11,248 nucleotides of DNA from the NCBI GenBank assembly GCA_945928585.1, contig CAMENQ010000044.1:1-11248 (forward strand). The letters are read 5' to 3'. The DNA comes from an uncultured Roseburia sp. (GTDB lineage Bacteria; Bacillota; Clostridia; Lachnospirales; Lachnospiraceae). The translations under genes and the position numbers were made by a program. Each line of letters begins with the position of its first letter. Within the stretch, counting starts at the first letter, position 1. The notes beneath the pieces are model-generated. The model made no database searches. It saw only the letters and a program-made list of their open reading frames with translations, and was not told the origin of the DNA. Shown one piece after another: positions 1-7,262 of this stretch.

Positions 1-1
1 G

Positions 2-67
2 GGTGATTTGTTGATAACTATGGGAGCCGGAGATATTGTAAAAGTGGGAAATGATCTGATAAAATAA
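2..67 (+). CDS. murC: UDP-N-acetylmuramate–L-alanine ligase, C-terminal end (partial)
   Basis: Only the last 21 codons and the TAA stop are in the window. The readable tail contains TMGAGDIVKVGNDL, which matches the conserved C-terminal end of MurC ligases (typically TMGAGDV.KVGE.L). MurC is the cytoplasmic ATP-dependent enzyme that adds L-alanine to UDP-N-acetylmuramic acid in peptidoglycan precursor synthesis. In Lachnospiraceae murC often sits directly ahead of a DnaD-domain gene, as here. The gene is followed at once by a hairpin plus T-run, so it is probably the end of its transcription unit. The call rests on a short tail plus context. Confidence 0.75.
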   Translation, partial: GDLLITMGAGDIVKVGNDLIK

Positions 68-70
68 TTT

Positions 71-185
71 TTATCCACAAAATCCACATTATTAGCCTGC
101 TAATGTAATGGAAAATAATGTGGATATTTTTTTTGATATATTTGGCACTATTGATGAAAAACAAAAATTATCCACAATATCCACA
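71..185 (+). promoter_or_regulatory. DnaA-box cluster (two tandem box pairs plus one inverted box)
   Basis: Two perfect DnaA boxes TTATCCACA occur at 71–79 and 168–176. Each is followed with no gap by a near-box: AAATCCACA at 80–88 and ATATCCACA at 177–185. The two 18-bp units differ at one position. A fifth near-box, ATATCCACA, lies on the minus strand at 119–127. The surrounding DNA is very AT-rich. The next genes encode a DnaD-domain protein and a DnaC/DnaI-type loader. Perfect 9-mers repeated in such a short span are unlikely by chance, although their role (transcription control, DnaA titration, or an ectopic replication element) is inference. Confidence 0.7.
82..134 (+). terminator. Rho-independent terminator after murC
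   Basis: A perfect 12-bp stem (ATCCACATTATT at 82–93 with its exact complement at 114–125) is followed by a run of eight T (127–134). The 20-base loop holds its own small palindrome (ATTAG CCTG CTAAT, 91–104). The stem overlaps one near-consensus DnaA box on each strand, so the same DNA may be both terminator and protein-binding site. Confidence 0.8.
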
Positions 186-261
186 TTTACTCCTGACGGC
201 AAAAAAGTGCGTCAAAGCCTTAAAAACAGGGAAAATTTTAGTTCTCTTTTTCAAAAAAATA

Positions 262-270
262 TGCTATAGT
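262..270 (+). promoter_or_regulatory. Extended −10 promoter candidate for the dnaD–dnaC operon
   Basis: TGCTATAGT is a TGN extended −10 followed by TATAGT. No good −35 sits 17 bp upstream, which is normal for extended −10 promoters. It lies downstream of the murC terminator and the DnaA boxes and about 140 bases ahead of the first gene, giving a leader of roughly 130 nt. Confidence 0.5.
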
Positions 271-307
271 ATTACTCACGTAATAGAAAATTAACAAAGC
301 GACAGAA

Positions 308-368
308 TAAAATTGCGCAACTAAAAATTCGCGATTTTAATTTATAAGTGCCACAATCTGCGGCGCTT
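308..368 (+). promoter_or_regulatory. Structured 5' leader of the dnaD operon (two hairpins)
   Basis: Two hairpins fall between the candidate promoter and the ribosome site. The first is a 10-bp stem (308–317 with 330–339, one T·G wobble, 12-base loop). The second is a 7-bp stem (346–352 with 362–368, one T·G wobble, 9-base loop). Neither has a T-run, so they are not terminators. I do not recognise a known riboswitch class. Outside the items listed here, nothing else is visible between murC and the next gene. Confidence 0.35.
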
Positions 369-409
369 TATGCTTAAAAGATACATAATGGAAAGGCGAG
401 TTGAATGTT

Positions 410-1468
410 ATGGACAGAATTGTGCTTAAGGGCGGACAGCAGGGAGTAACAGTTGTATCCAATGTTTTTTTGGATAAATATATGATAAAAGCAAATGGGG
501 AATATGTGAAGGTTTATTTGTATTTACTCAGATGCCTTTCTGAAAGTGATAAGGAGTTTAGTATCGGATATCTGGCAGATGTATTGGAAAATACGGAAAG
601 TGATATTATAAGAGCAATAAAATACTGGGCAGGACAGGGTGTACTGTCAGTTACATACAGCGGCAGGGAAATAAAATCCATTCAGGTAAATTCATTGGAG
701 GAAAATGTAGAAACAGCAGTCACATTGCAGACGGCAGAAGAAGAACGCCGGGTGGAAGCGGATGAAGTGCCGGAACATGAGATTATGCAGAAAAAGAATA
801 ACGCTATAGATATGAAAAAGCTTAATGATCTTATGGCAGACGGTGATGTAAAGATGCTGCTGTATGTAGTACAGAAATACCTTGAAAAAACATTAAATTC
901 CACAGAGACAAACATTATTCTGTATATATACAGCGAGCTGGGATTTTCGGTTGAACTTACGGAATATCTTGTGGAGTACTGCGTGTCAAACAATCACAAA
1001 GATATAAAGTACATAGAAAAGGTTGCATTAAACTGGCATGAAAATAATGTTTCCACTGTAGATGAAGCAAAAAAACTTGTATCATCAAACAATTTCTATC
1101 CTGTATTAAAGGCATTCGGACTTTCGGGAAGAAATCCTGCCACTGTAGAGAGGGCATTTATAGTGAAGTGGAAGGACGAATATGGTTTTGATATGGACAT
1201 AATTGTAGATGCATGTAACAGAACTATGGATACAATACACCAGCCAAGCTTCCAGTATGCAGATTCCATATTGCAAAGATGGAAAAAAAGGGGAGTTAGG
1301 TCAGTGGCAGACTTAAAGGCTATAGATGACGAGCATGAGAAGGAAAAGGAAAAATCCACACAGAGAGCCGCAAAAAAAGTATCAGTCACAAAGCCTGCAT
1401 TTAATAATTTTAACCAGAGAACATATGATTATGACGCTATGGAAAAATTACTTTTACAGAGAAAGTAA
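410..1468 (+). CDS. DnaD-domain replication/primosome protein with two tandem C-terminal modules
   Basis: The 352-residue product has an N-terminal winged-helix-like part (about 1–90, including NGEYVKVYLYLLR at 29–41, typical of DnaD-domain proteins). A charged, low-conservation linker follows (about 95–138). Then come two C-terminal DnaD (DDBH2-like) modules. The first, about 140–222, contains YIEKVALNW at 201–209. The second, about 228–305, contains YADSILQRW at 283–291. The tail is basic, with a YDYDAMEKLLL end. DnaD proteins bind ssDNA and help load the replicative helicase at origins and stalled forks, which fits the loader ATPase gene 12 bases downstream. An upstream TTG at 401 is in frame, but it abuts the AAGGCGAG ribosome site (393–400), so ATG 410 is preferred. 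DnaD-domain membership is firm; equivalence to B. subtilis DnaD or DnaB is not established. Confidence 0.85.
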   Translation: MDRIVLKGGQQGVTVVSNVFLDKYMIKANGEYVKVYLYLLRCLSESDKEFSIGYLADVLENTESDIIRAIKYWAGQGVLSVTYSGREIKSIQVNSLEENVETAVTLQTAEEERRVEADEVPEHEIMQKKNNAIDMKKLNDLMADGDVKMLLYVVQKYLEKTLNSTETNIILYIYSELGFSVELTEYLVEYCVSNNHKDIKYIEKVALNWHENNVSTVDEAKKLVSSNNFYPVLKAFGLSGRNPATVERAFIVKWKDEYGFDMDIIVDACNRTMDTIHQPSFQYADSILQRWKKRGVRSVADLKAIDDEHEKEKEKSTQRAAKKVSVTKPAFNNFNQRTYDYDAMEKLLLQRK

Positions 1469-1480
1469 GAGGTAAAGGAT

Positions 1481-2488
1481 TTGGCATTATCAAACAGTGA
1501 ATACAATTTAATAATGAGAGCATATGAGGAAAGACGTTATGCTTCAAAGCATGAGCAGACAGCAAGAACTGAAGAGGTTTACAGAAAAATTCCCCGTATA
1601 AAAGAAATACAGGATGAAATTTCTTCCATATCAGTACAGAATATGAAAAACAGGCTGACCGGGATAAAGGAAGGAGACAATTTCACAAAAGAGCAGCTTC
1701 ATAAAGCAATTACCGGACTTATAGCTGAAAAGAAAATGCTTATGGAGCAGTACGGATATCCGGAGGATTATCTTAAGCAGAGATATATCTGTGAGGATTG
1801 TCAGGATACAGGCTATGTAGGAAATGAAAAGTGCCATTGTCTGAAAGAAAAAATTACGGAATTATTATATTCAAGGTCAAATCTTAAGGAGACACTTCTT
1901 AAGGAAAATTTTGATACCTTCAATATCTCGTATTATTCGGAAAAAAACGTGGATACCATAACAGGAAAAAATGCAAAGGCAAATATTACAGAGGTTCTGG
2001 GAAAATGCAGACATTTTGTTGAATGCTTTGGCAGTGATTTTGAAAACCTATTCATATACGGAGAAACAGGTGTGGGAAAGACCTTCCTTACAAACTGTAT
2101 TGCCAAGGAGCTTATGGACAAGTCATATTCTGTTATATATATGTCTTCGGTACATATGTTTGAAGTGCTGGCAGATGAGCAGTTTGGCAAAGGCGAAAGG
2201 AACAGTCAGACCGGAGTAAGGGATTTGACAGGCTGTGACCTTCTTATTATTGATGATTTAGGAACAGAGCTTGTTAATACATTTACTGCCTCATCATTGT
2301 TTAACTGTATAAACGAAAGATTCTTAAAGAAAAAGCCTGTGATTATATCTACAAATCTTTCTATTGGTGATATAAGGGAGCTGTATTCAGAGAGGGTTTT
2401 TTCAAGGATAGCAAGTAATTACACAATGTTAAAAATTTTTGGCGAAGATTTAAGAATTGTAACATCTTTAGGCTTGACAAAATCATAA
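1481..2488 (+). CDS. dnaC: Helicase-loader AAA+ ATPase, DnaC/DnaI type
   Basis: This 335-residue cytoplasmic protein is predicted to load the replicative DNA helicase with its DnaD-domain partner. Its N-terminal helical part (about 1–100) is followed by a zinc-knuckle-like cluster C104-x2-C107 and C118-x-C120, as in DnaI and many phage or clostridial DnaC proteins. The AAA+ core then shows Walker A GETGVGKT (194–201), Walker B LLIIDDLG (254–261), sensor-1 STN (290–292) and an arginine-finger region SERVFSRI (303–310). All catalytic motifs look intact. The start is TTG 1481, with AGAGG at 1468–1472 eight bases upstream. The gene lies 12 bases after the DnaD-domain gene, so the two are almost certainly co-transcribed and perhaps translationally coupled. 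The symbol follows the common clostridial name; dnaI would be equally reasonable. Confidence 0.88.
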   Translation: MALSNSEYNLIMRAYEERRYASKHEQTARTEEVYRKIPRIKEIQDEISSISVQNMKNRLTGIKEGDNFTKEQLHKAITGLIAEKKMLMEQYGYPEDYLKQRYICEDCQDTGYVGNEKCHCLKEKITELLYSRSNLKETLLKENFDTFNISYYSEKNVDTITGKNAKANITEVLGKCRHFVECFGSDFENLFIYGETGVGKTFLTNCIAKELMDKSYSVIYMSSVHMFEVLADEQFGKGERNSQTGVRDLTGCDLLIIDDLGTELVNTFTASSLFNCINERFLKKKPVIISTNLSIGDIRELYSERVFSRIASNYTMLKIFGEDLRIVTSLGLTKS

Positions 2489-2544
2489 CAAGGTGTTAAA
2501 AAAATAGCGTTGGTATATATTACTGAATTATGGAGGATAAATTC

Positions 2545-3729
2545 ATGCCAAGTGAAGAAAAAATCTTAGAGACTATACCGGTAGGACCTTTAGGCATAGT
2601 AGCTATGGAAAACTGCAGGGAATTAGGTAAACAGGTAGATGAATATATAGTAGGATGGAGAAGTTCAAGAACAGGCTCGTATACACATACTATAGCATAT
2701 GCAGGTTACCAGAAGGATTCCTATCTTGTAAATGCAAAGGTACCAAGATTCGGTTCAGGAGAAGCCAAGGGCATTATTAATGAATCTGTAAGAGGTCAGG
2801 ATTTATATATTTTGGTAGATGTAGGCAATTACAGTATGAAGTATTCACTTTGCGGATATGAAAACAGAATGTCCCCTGATGACCATTATCAGGATTTGAA
2901 GAGGGTAATTGCTGCCGTAGGCGGAAAGGCAAGAAGAATAACAGTTATAATGCCGTTCCTTTATGAGAGCAGACAGCACAAAAGAACAGGAAGAGAATCT
3001 CTTGACTGTGCCATGGCACTGCAGGAGCTTACAAATATGGGTGTGGAAAATATCATTACATTTGATGCACACGATCCGAGAGTACAGAACGCCATACCTC
3101 TTAAGGGCTTTGAGACAGTTCAGCCTGCTTATCAGTTTATAAAGGGACTTTTAGGTAAGGAGAAAGACCTTAAGATAGATGCAGACCATATGATGGTTAT
3201 AAGCCCTGATGAAGGTGGTACAAGCAGGGCAGTATACCTTGCCAACGTACTTGGACTTGATATGGGTATGTTCTATAAGAGAAGAGATTACTCTAAGATA
3301 GTAAATGGAAGAAATCCGATAGTGGCGCATGAATTTTTAGGCTCCTCAGTAGAGGGCAAGGATGTTATCGTTATTGACGATATGATATCATCAGGCGAGA
3401 GTGTTCTTGAGGTGGCAAAGGATCTTAAGGACAGAAAGGCAAATAAGGTATTTATTGCTACTACATTCGGACTTTTTACAAATGGTCTGGCGAAATTTGA
3501 CGAGGCATATGAGAAAGGTCTTATCGACAGAATTCTCACAACAAATCTTACCTATCAGACGCCGGAATTACTTACAAAGCCTTATTATATAAGCTGTGAT
3601 ATGAGTAAGTATATTTCACTGATTATAGACACATTAAATCACGATGCGTCAATCAGCGAATTACTTGACCCGGTGGGAAGAATTCACAGGTTATTAAATA
3701 AATATAAGGAAGAACAGGCAACAAAATAG
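2545..3729 (+). CDS. prs: Ribose-phosphate pyrophosphokinase (PRPP synthetase), long Lachnospiraceae form
   Basis: The enzyme converts ribose 5-phosphate and ATP to PRPP for purine, pyrimidine, histidine and NAD synthesis. Visible family motifs are the ATP-loop region MPFLYESRQHKRTGRES (136–152), the metal-binding segment FDAHDPRVQNAIP (173–185), the ribose-phosphate segment SPDEGGTSRA (220–229) and the PRPP-binding loop DVIVIDDMISSGES (273–286). At 394 residues it is clearly longer than the usual 310–320. The extra length lies mainly in an N-terminal extension before the first kinase-like fold. An upstream in-frame ATG at 2530 exists, but the GGAGGA ribosome site (2532–2537) lies inside its first codons and is seven bases from ATG 2545, so 2545 is the start. 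It follows dnaC by 56 bases with no terminator, so read-through from that operon is likely. Confidence 0.9.
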   Translation: MPSEEKILETIPVGPLGIVAMENCRELGKQVDEYIVGWRSSRTGSYTHTIAYAGYQKDSYLVNAKVPRFGSGEAKGIINESVRGQDLYILVDVGNYSMKYSLCGYENRMSPDDHYQDLKRVIAAVGGKARRITVIMPFLYESRQHKRTGRESLDCAMALQELTNMGVENIITFDAHDPRVQNAIPLKGFETVQPAYQFIKGLLGKEKDLKIDADHMMVISPDEGGTSRAVYLANVLGLDMGMFYKRRDYSKIVNGRNPIVAHEFLGSSVEGKDVIVIDDMISSGESVLEVAKDLKDRKANKVFIATTFGLFTNGLAKFDEAYEKGLIDRILTTNLTYQTPELLTKPYYISCDMSKYISLIIDTLNHDASISELLDPVGRIHRLLNKYKEEQATK

Positions 3730-3737
3730 TTATTTTT

Positions 3738-3765
3738 TTGACAAAATCACCAAAATGACTATAAA
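3738..3765 (+). promoter_or_regulatory. Sigma-A promoter P1 candidate upstream of xfp
   Basis: TTGACA (3738–3743), a 16-bp spacer and TATAAA (3760–3765) form a near-consensus promoter starting nine bases after the prs stop. Transcripts would carry a leader of about 180 nt before the phosphoketolase start. Confidence 0.65.
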
Positions 3766-3781
3766 AAAAGTGTGTTCTTTT

Positions 3782-3855
3782 GTAGCATTAGGTAAAAAAA
3801 GAAAAAAAATTAAATTTCTTCTTTTAATATTGCTAAAAGTATATTATAATGCTAC
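3782..3855 (+). repeat. Perfect 9-bp inverted repeat enclosing an A/T-rich imperfect stem
   Basis: GTAGCATTA (3782–3790) is repeated in inverted orientation as TAATGCTAC (3847–3855). The right arm overlaps the second −10 box. Between the arms, AAAAGAAAAAAA can pair imperfectly with ATTTCTTCTTTT (about 3799–3825). In RNA from the first promoter this could fold as one long composite hairpin; in DNA it could be a paired operator. Which of these it is cannot be told from sequence. Confidence 0.35.
3822..3850 (+). promoter_or_regulatory. Promoter P2 candidate upstream of xfp
   Basis: A perfect −10 TATAAT at 3845–3850 has a weak −35 (TTTTAA, 3822–3827) 17 bp upstream. Transcription from here would give a leader of about 95 nt that starts just before the alternative-hairpin region. 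Confidence 0.5.
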
Positions 3856-3918
3856 TTAGGTATTTAGCGTATTCTGCCTAGAGCGTAAGTACCGACACTT
3901 AAGCTCATGGTTAGAGCT
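3853..3918 (+). promoter_or_regulatory. xfp leader with mutually exclusive hairpins
   Basis: The strongest stem pairs GAGCGTAAGT (3881–3890) with ACTTAAGCTC (3897–3906), ten positions with one G·A mismatch and a six-base ACCGAC loop. Its left arm can instead pair through TAAGTA (3886–3891) with upstream TACTTA (3853–3858). Its right arm AGCTC (3902–3906) can instead pair with GAGCT (3914–3918). There is no T-run, so any control would act on translation or RNA stability. The ribosome site AAGGAG (3939–3944) lies outside these stems. I recognise no known riboswitch family. Confidence 0.35.
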
Positions 3919-3952
3919 AAAAAATAATAAATTTATATAAGGAGATAAAATT

Positions 3953-6361
3953 ATGGCAAACATGAACGATTGTCCAGAAAAGCAGCCAATGACTCAGGAA
4001 TATCTTGAGAAAATGGAAGCATACTGGCGTGCAACTAACTATATCGGCGCAGCTCAGTTGTATATGTTAGATAACCCACTTTTACGTGAGCCTTTAACCA
4101 GAGATCAGGTTAAGAAGAAGATTGTTGGTCACTGGGGAACAGTACCGGGACAGAACTTCATATACGTTCACATGAACAGAGCTATTAAGAAGTATGATCT
4201 TGATATGATTTTACTTTCAGGTCCGGGACATGGTGGAAACTTCTTCGTAGGTAACTCATACCTTGAGGGACACTACAGCGAGATTTATCCAAACGTAAGT
4301 CAGGATAAAGAGGGTATGAAGAGACTCTGCAAGCAGTTCTCATTCCCATGTGGTATCTCAAGCCACGTTGCTCCTGAGACACCCGGTTCAATCAATGAAG
4401 GTGGAGAGCTTGGATATTCTATGGCACACGGATTTGGTGCTGTATTTGATAATCCAGACTTAATTGCAACAGTTATCGTTGGTGATGGTGAGGCAGAGAC
4501 AGGTCCTCTTGCAACATCATGGCATTCAAATAAGTTCTTAAATCCGGCAAGAGACGGTGCAGTATTACCTATACTTCACTTAAACGGATATAAGATTTCT
4601 AACCCAACAGTATTCTCTCATATTTCTCATGAGGAAGTTGAGAACTTCTTCAAGGGATGCGGATGGGATCCAATCTTCGTAGAGTGTGAGGATGACGGTT
4701 CAGACCACATCGCTATGCATAAGAAGATGTCAGAAGCTGTTGACAAGTGTATCGAGACAATTAAGGCTATCCAGAAGGATGCAAGAGAGAATGGAAATAC
4801 AAAGAGACCATTCTGGCCAATGATCGTTCTTCGTACACCAAAGGGATGGACAGGTCCAAAGGTAGTAGATGGAAAGGTTATCGAAGGTTCATTCGATGCA
4901 CATCAGGTACCTATCACTATGGAGAAGCCTGAGCATCTTGACCTCTTAAAAGAGTGGTTATTAAGCTACAAGCCTGACGAATTATTCGATGAGAATTATA
5001 AGTTAAAGCCTGAAATAGCTGCATTAGCACCTACAGGTGACAGCAGAATTTCAGCTAACCCACATGCAAATGGCGGTAAGCTTCTTCGTGACTTACGTCT
5101 CCCAGACTTCAAGCAGTACGCAGTACAGATTTCTGCACCGGGACAGGCTGCTGAGAAGAAGCAGGATATGATTATCCTTGGTGAGTATGTAAGAGATGTA
5201 TTTAAGTTAAATGAGGAGACAAAGAACTTCCGTATATTTGGACCGGACGAGACAAAGTCTAACAGACTTTATCATGTATTCGAAGCTGAGAACAGAGCTT
5301 GGAATGCTGACAGCCAGCCAAATGATGAGTATATGTCAGCAGACGGACGTATCATGGATGGTTACCTTTCAGAGCATATGTGCGAAGGCTGGTTAGAGGG
5401 ATATATCCTTACAGGCCGTCATGGATTCTTCGCAAGCTATGAAGCATTCATCAGAGTTGTAGATTCTATGTGTGCTCAGCATGCTAAGTGGTTAAAGGTT
5501 ACATCTGAGCTTCCTTGGAGAGTAAAGATTGCATCACTTAACCTTATCCTTACATCAAACGTATGGCAGCAGGATCATAATGGATTTACACATCAGGATC
5601 CAGGCTTCCTTGATCATATTTCAAATAAGAAGGCAGACGTTGTACGTATGTACCTTCCACCAGATGCTAACTGCTTACTTAGCTGCTTTGACCATTGTAT
5701 CAGAAGCAAGAACTATGTAAACGTTATAGTAGCATCTAAGCACCCAAGCTTCCAGTGGCTGACTATGGAGCAGGCTGTTAAGCATTGTACACAGGGTATC
5801 AGCATTTGGGATTGGGCTTCAAACGATCAGGGCGAGGAGCCGGACGTAGTACTTGCATGCTGTGGTGATACACCAACACTTGAAGCACTTGCTGCAGTTA
5901 CTATCCTGAGAGAAAATCTCCCAGAGATAAAGATCAGATTTATCAATGTTGTTGACCTGTTCAAGCTTGAGTCACATGAGAAGCATCCACATGGTTTAAC
6001 AGATACAGAATATAACGCATTATTCACAAAGGATAAGCCAATTATATTCGCATTCCACGGATACCCAACTCTTATCCATGAGTTAACATACTGGAGAGAG
6101 AACAGAAATCTCCATGTTCACGGATATCAGGAGGAAGGTACAATCACAACTCCATTCGATATGAGAGTTCAGAACGAAATCGACCGTTACCACTTAGTAG
6201 CTGATGTAATTAATCACTTACCACAGTTAGGTAACAGAGGTGCATACTTACTTCAGAAGATGAACGATATTCTTGTTGCTCATAAGCAGTATATCGGTGA
6301 GTATGGCGAGGATCTCCCAGAGGTTCGTGATTGGCAGTGGCACTTACCAGAGAGTAAGTAA
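3953..6361 (+). CDS. xfp: Xylulose-5-phosphate/fructose-6-phosphate phosphoketolase
   Basis: This cytoplasmic thiamine-diphosphate enzyme splits xylulose 5-phosphate (and usually fructose 6-phosphate) with phosphate into acetyl phosphate and glyceraldehyde 3-phosphate or erythrose 4-phosphate. The 802-residue length is normal for the family. Seen motifs include GHWGTVPG with an active-site His near 60, GPGHGG (90–95), the family signature [12 protein letters not shown] (149–160), the ThDP/metal motif GDGEAETGP followed by NGYKI (177–185, 211–215), and GRHGFF near residue 489. AAGGAG lies eight bases upstream of the ATG. The codons are markedly more biased (CTT/TTA Leu, CGT/AGA Arg, little ATA Ile) than in the flanking accessory genes, which suggests high expression. 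It stands as a single-gene unit with its own promoters and a strong terminator. No acetate kinase gene is adjacent. The X5P versus F6P preference cannot be read from sequence here. Confidence 0.97.
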   Translation: MANMNDCPEKQPMTQEYLEKMEAYWRATNYIGAAQLYMLDNPLLREPLTRDQVKKKIVGHWGTVPGQNFIYVHMNRAIKKYDLDMILLSGPGHGGNFFVGNSYLEGHYSEIYPNVSQDKEGMKRLCKQFSFPCGISSHVAPETPGSINEGGELGYSMAHGFGAVFDNPDLIATVIVGDGEAETGPLATSWHSNKFLNPARDGAVLPILHLNGYKISNPTVFSHISHEEVENFFKGCGWDPIFVECEDDGSDHIAMHKKMSEAVDKCIETIKAIQKDARENGNTKRPFWPMIVLRTPKGWTGPKVVDGKVIEGSFDAHQVPITMEKPEHLDLLKEWLLSYKPDELFDENYKLKPEIAALAPTGDSRISANPHANGGKLLRDLRLPDFKQYAVQISAPGQAAEKKQDMIILGEYVRDVFKLNEETKNFRIFGPDETKSNRLYHVFEAENRAWNADSQPNDEYMSADGRIMDGYLSEHMCEGWLEGYILTGRHGFFASYEAFIRVVDSMCAQHAKWLKVTSELPWRVKIASLNLILTSNVWQQDHNGFTHQDPGFLDHISNKKADVVRMYLPPDANCLLSCFDHCIRSKNYVNVIVASKHPSFQWLTMEQAVKHCTQGISIWDWASNDQGEEPDVVLACCGDTPTLEALAAVTILRENLPEIKIRFINVVDLFKLESHEKHPHGLTDTEYNALFTKDKPIIFAFHGYPTLIHELTYWRENRNLHVHGYQEEGTITTPFDMRVQNEIDRYHLVADVINHLPQLGNRGAYLLQKMNDILVAHKQYIGEYGEDLPEVRDWQWHLPESK

Positions 6362-6403
6362 TTTAAGCTCCTTTCTGCTGTACTAACAGCTGAAATAATA
6401 AAT

Positions 6404-6448
6404 ACCCCCTTTATAATGTATGGAAACATATGTTATAAAGGGGGTTTT
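6404..6448 (+). terminator. Strong terminator after xfp (19-bp stem, GAAA tetraloop)
   Basis: ACCCCCTTTATAA (6404–6416) pairs perfectly with 6433–6445. The helix continues through two wobble pairs and four further pairs to a GAAA tetraloop closed by G–C (6423–6426). Four T follow (6445–6448). The T tract is short, but the stem is exceptionally long and its base is GC-rich. Confidence 0.88.
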
Positions 6449-6474
6449 ACTGTATAGGGATTTTGTAGTATAAT
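6446..6474 (+). promoter_or_regulatory. Promoter candidate for the two-component operon
   Basis: TTTACT (6446–6451), a 17-bp spacer and a perfect TATAAT (6469–6474) lie 60 bases ahead of the response-regulator start. The −35 overlaps the T-run of the xfp terminator. No 21-bp direct repeat of the LytTR type is visible next to it, so autoregulation by that route is not supported. Confidence 0.6.
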
Positions 6475-6533
6475 GTTTATGTACTGATGAAAACGTGCGA
6501 GAAGGATACATATATTAAAATTGGGAGAAGTAA

Positions 6534-7262
6534 ATGTTTAATATAATTATTTGTGATGATGAAAAGAAATATGTTGATAATCTTAAAACTGTAGTTGAGG
6601 ATTTTTTTAAGAAAATAAACACAGATGTTACGATTACTTCATATACAGATGGAGATGAGCTTTTAAAAGAGAAAATAAAAGCAGACATTGTTTTCCTTGA
6701 CATAGAGATGAAAAAAGTGGATGGCATAACAGTGGCTGAGGAAATCCGCCGGTATGATATGAATGTGCCTATAATATATGTTACAAGCTATGTTGATTAT
6801 TGGCGTAAGGCATATTCGGTGCATGCCTTTGATTTTATTACGAAGCCTTATACTAAGGAGCAGGTGGAAAAGGTCTTAAGTGATTTTGTACATATGATGG
6901 AGGAAACAGAGGAGAAGAAGGTATTACTAAAGACACAGGACTGTACTGTGAATATGAGGCAGAATGATATATATTATTTTATGATTGAAAAAAAGAAACA
7001 GGTATTGATGGCGACTGTGAATGGAAATTATATTGTAAGGGAAAATCTGAAGGATATATATGAAAAGCTTGATAAAGATATGTTTTATTTTTCCCATAAA
7101 AGCAGTATTGTAAATTTAAGATATGTGGAACGGCTGGAGAATGGATATGACATTATAATGGATAATGGAGAGTTTGTACCGTTGGCACATAATAAGAGAG
7201 CTGATTTTCTGAAGAGGTTATCATCAGTGATTTTGGAAAAACTAAAAGGAGAATGTCTGTGA
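6534..7262 (+). CDS. LytTR-family response regulator (AgrA/ComE-like)
   Basis: The 242-residue protein joins an N-terminal receiver domain (about 1–120) to a LytTR DNA-binding domain (about 130–236). Receiver residues are all in place: acidic pair D8–D9, phosphoacceptor D56 in IVFLD, T84, and K104 in the ITKP motif. The C-terminal half has the LytTR look (FSHKSSIVNLRYVERL at 186–201, then a VPLAHN-type turn). LytTR regulators bind pairs of roughly 9-bp direct repeats about 21 bp apart and often control peptides, bacteriocins or virulence factors. GGGAG at 6523–6527 is well placed for ATG 6534. The gene overlaps the kinase start (GTGA), so the two are a cognate pair. Two repeat pairs with the right geometry lie downstream at 9569 and 10529 and are its most obvious candidate targets. 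Confidence 0.92.
   Translation: MFNIIICDDEKKYVDNLKTVVEDFFKKINTDVTITSYTDGDELLKEKIKADIVFLDIEMKKVDGITVAEEIRRYDMNVPIIYVTSYVDYWRKAYSVHAFDFITKPYTKEQVEKVLSDFVHMMEETEEKKVLLKTQDCTVNMRQNDIYYFMIEKKKQVLMATVNGNYIVRENLKDIYEKLDKDMFYFSHKSSIVNLRYVERLENGYDIIMDNGEFVPLAHNKRADFLKRLSSVILEKLKGECL

Noticed and set aside
401..409. TTG start three codons upstream of the DnaD-domain gene
   Set aside because: It lies directly on the end of the AAGGCGAG ribosome site, leaving no spacing; ATG 410 is correctly spaced.
682..1389. Minus-strand open frames inside the DnaD-domain gene
   Set aside because: Antisense shadows of a conserved gene with low-complexity Ser/Phe-rich translations and no ribosome sites.
2474..2502. 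Perfect −35 TTGACA inside the end of dnaC as a prs promoter
   Set aside because: No acceptable −10 at 16–18 bp (only TTAAAA-like), so it is probably chance within coding sequence (GLTKS codons).
2530..2544. Upstream ATG for prs
   Set aside because: The GGAGGA ribosome site falls within its first codons and points to ATG 2545.
3853..3918. Known riboswitch (ThDP, PRPP/ppGpp or ZTP class) in the xfp leader
   Set aside because: No recognisable conserved core of those classes is present; reported only as an unclassified structured leader.
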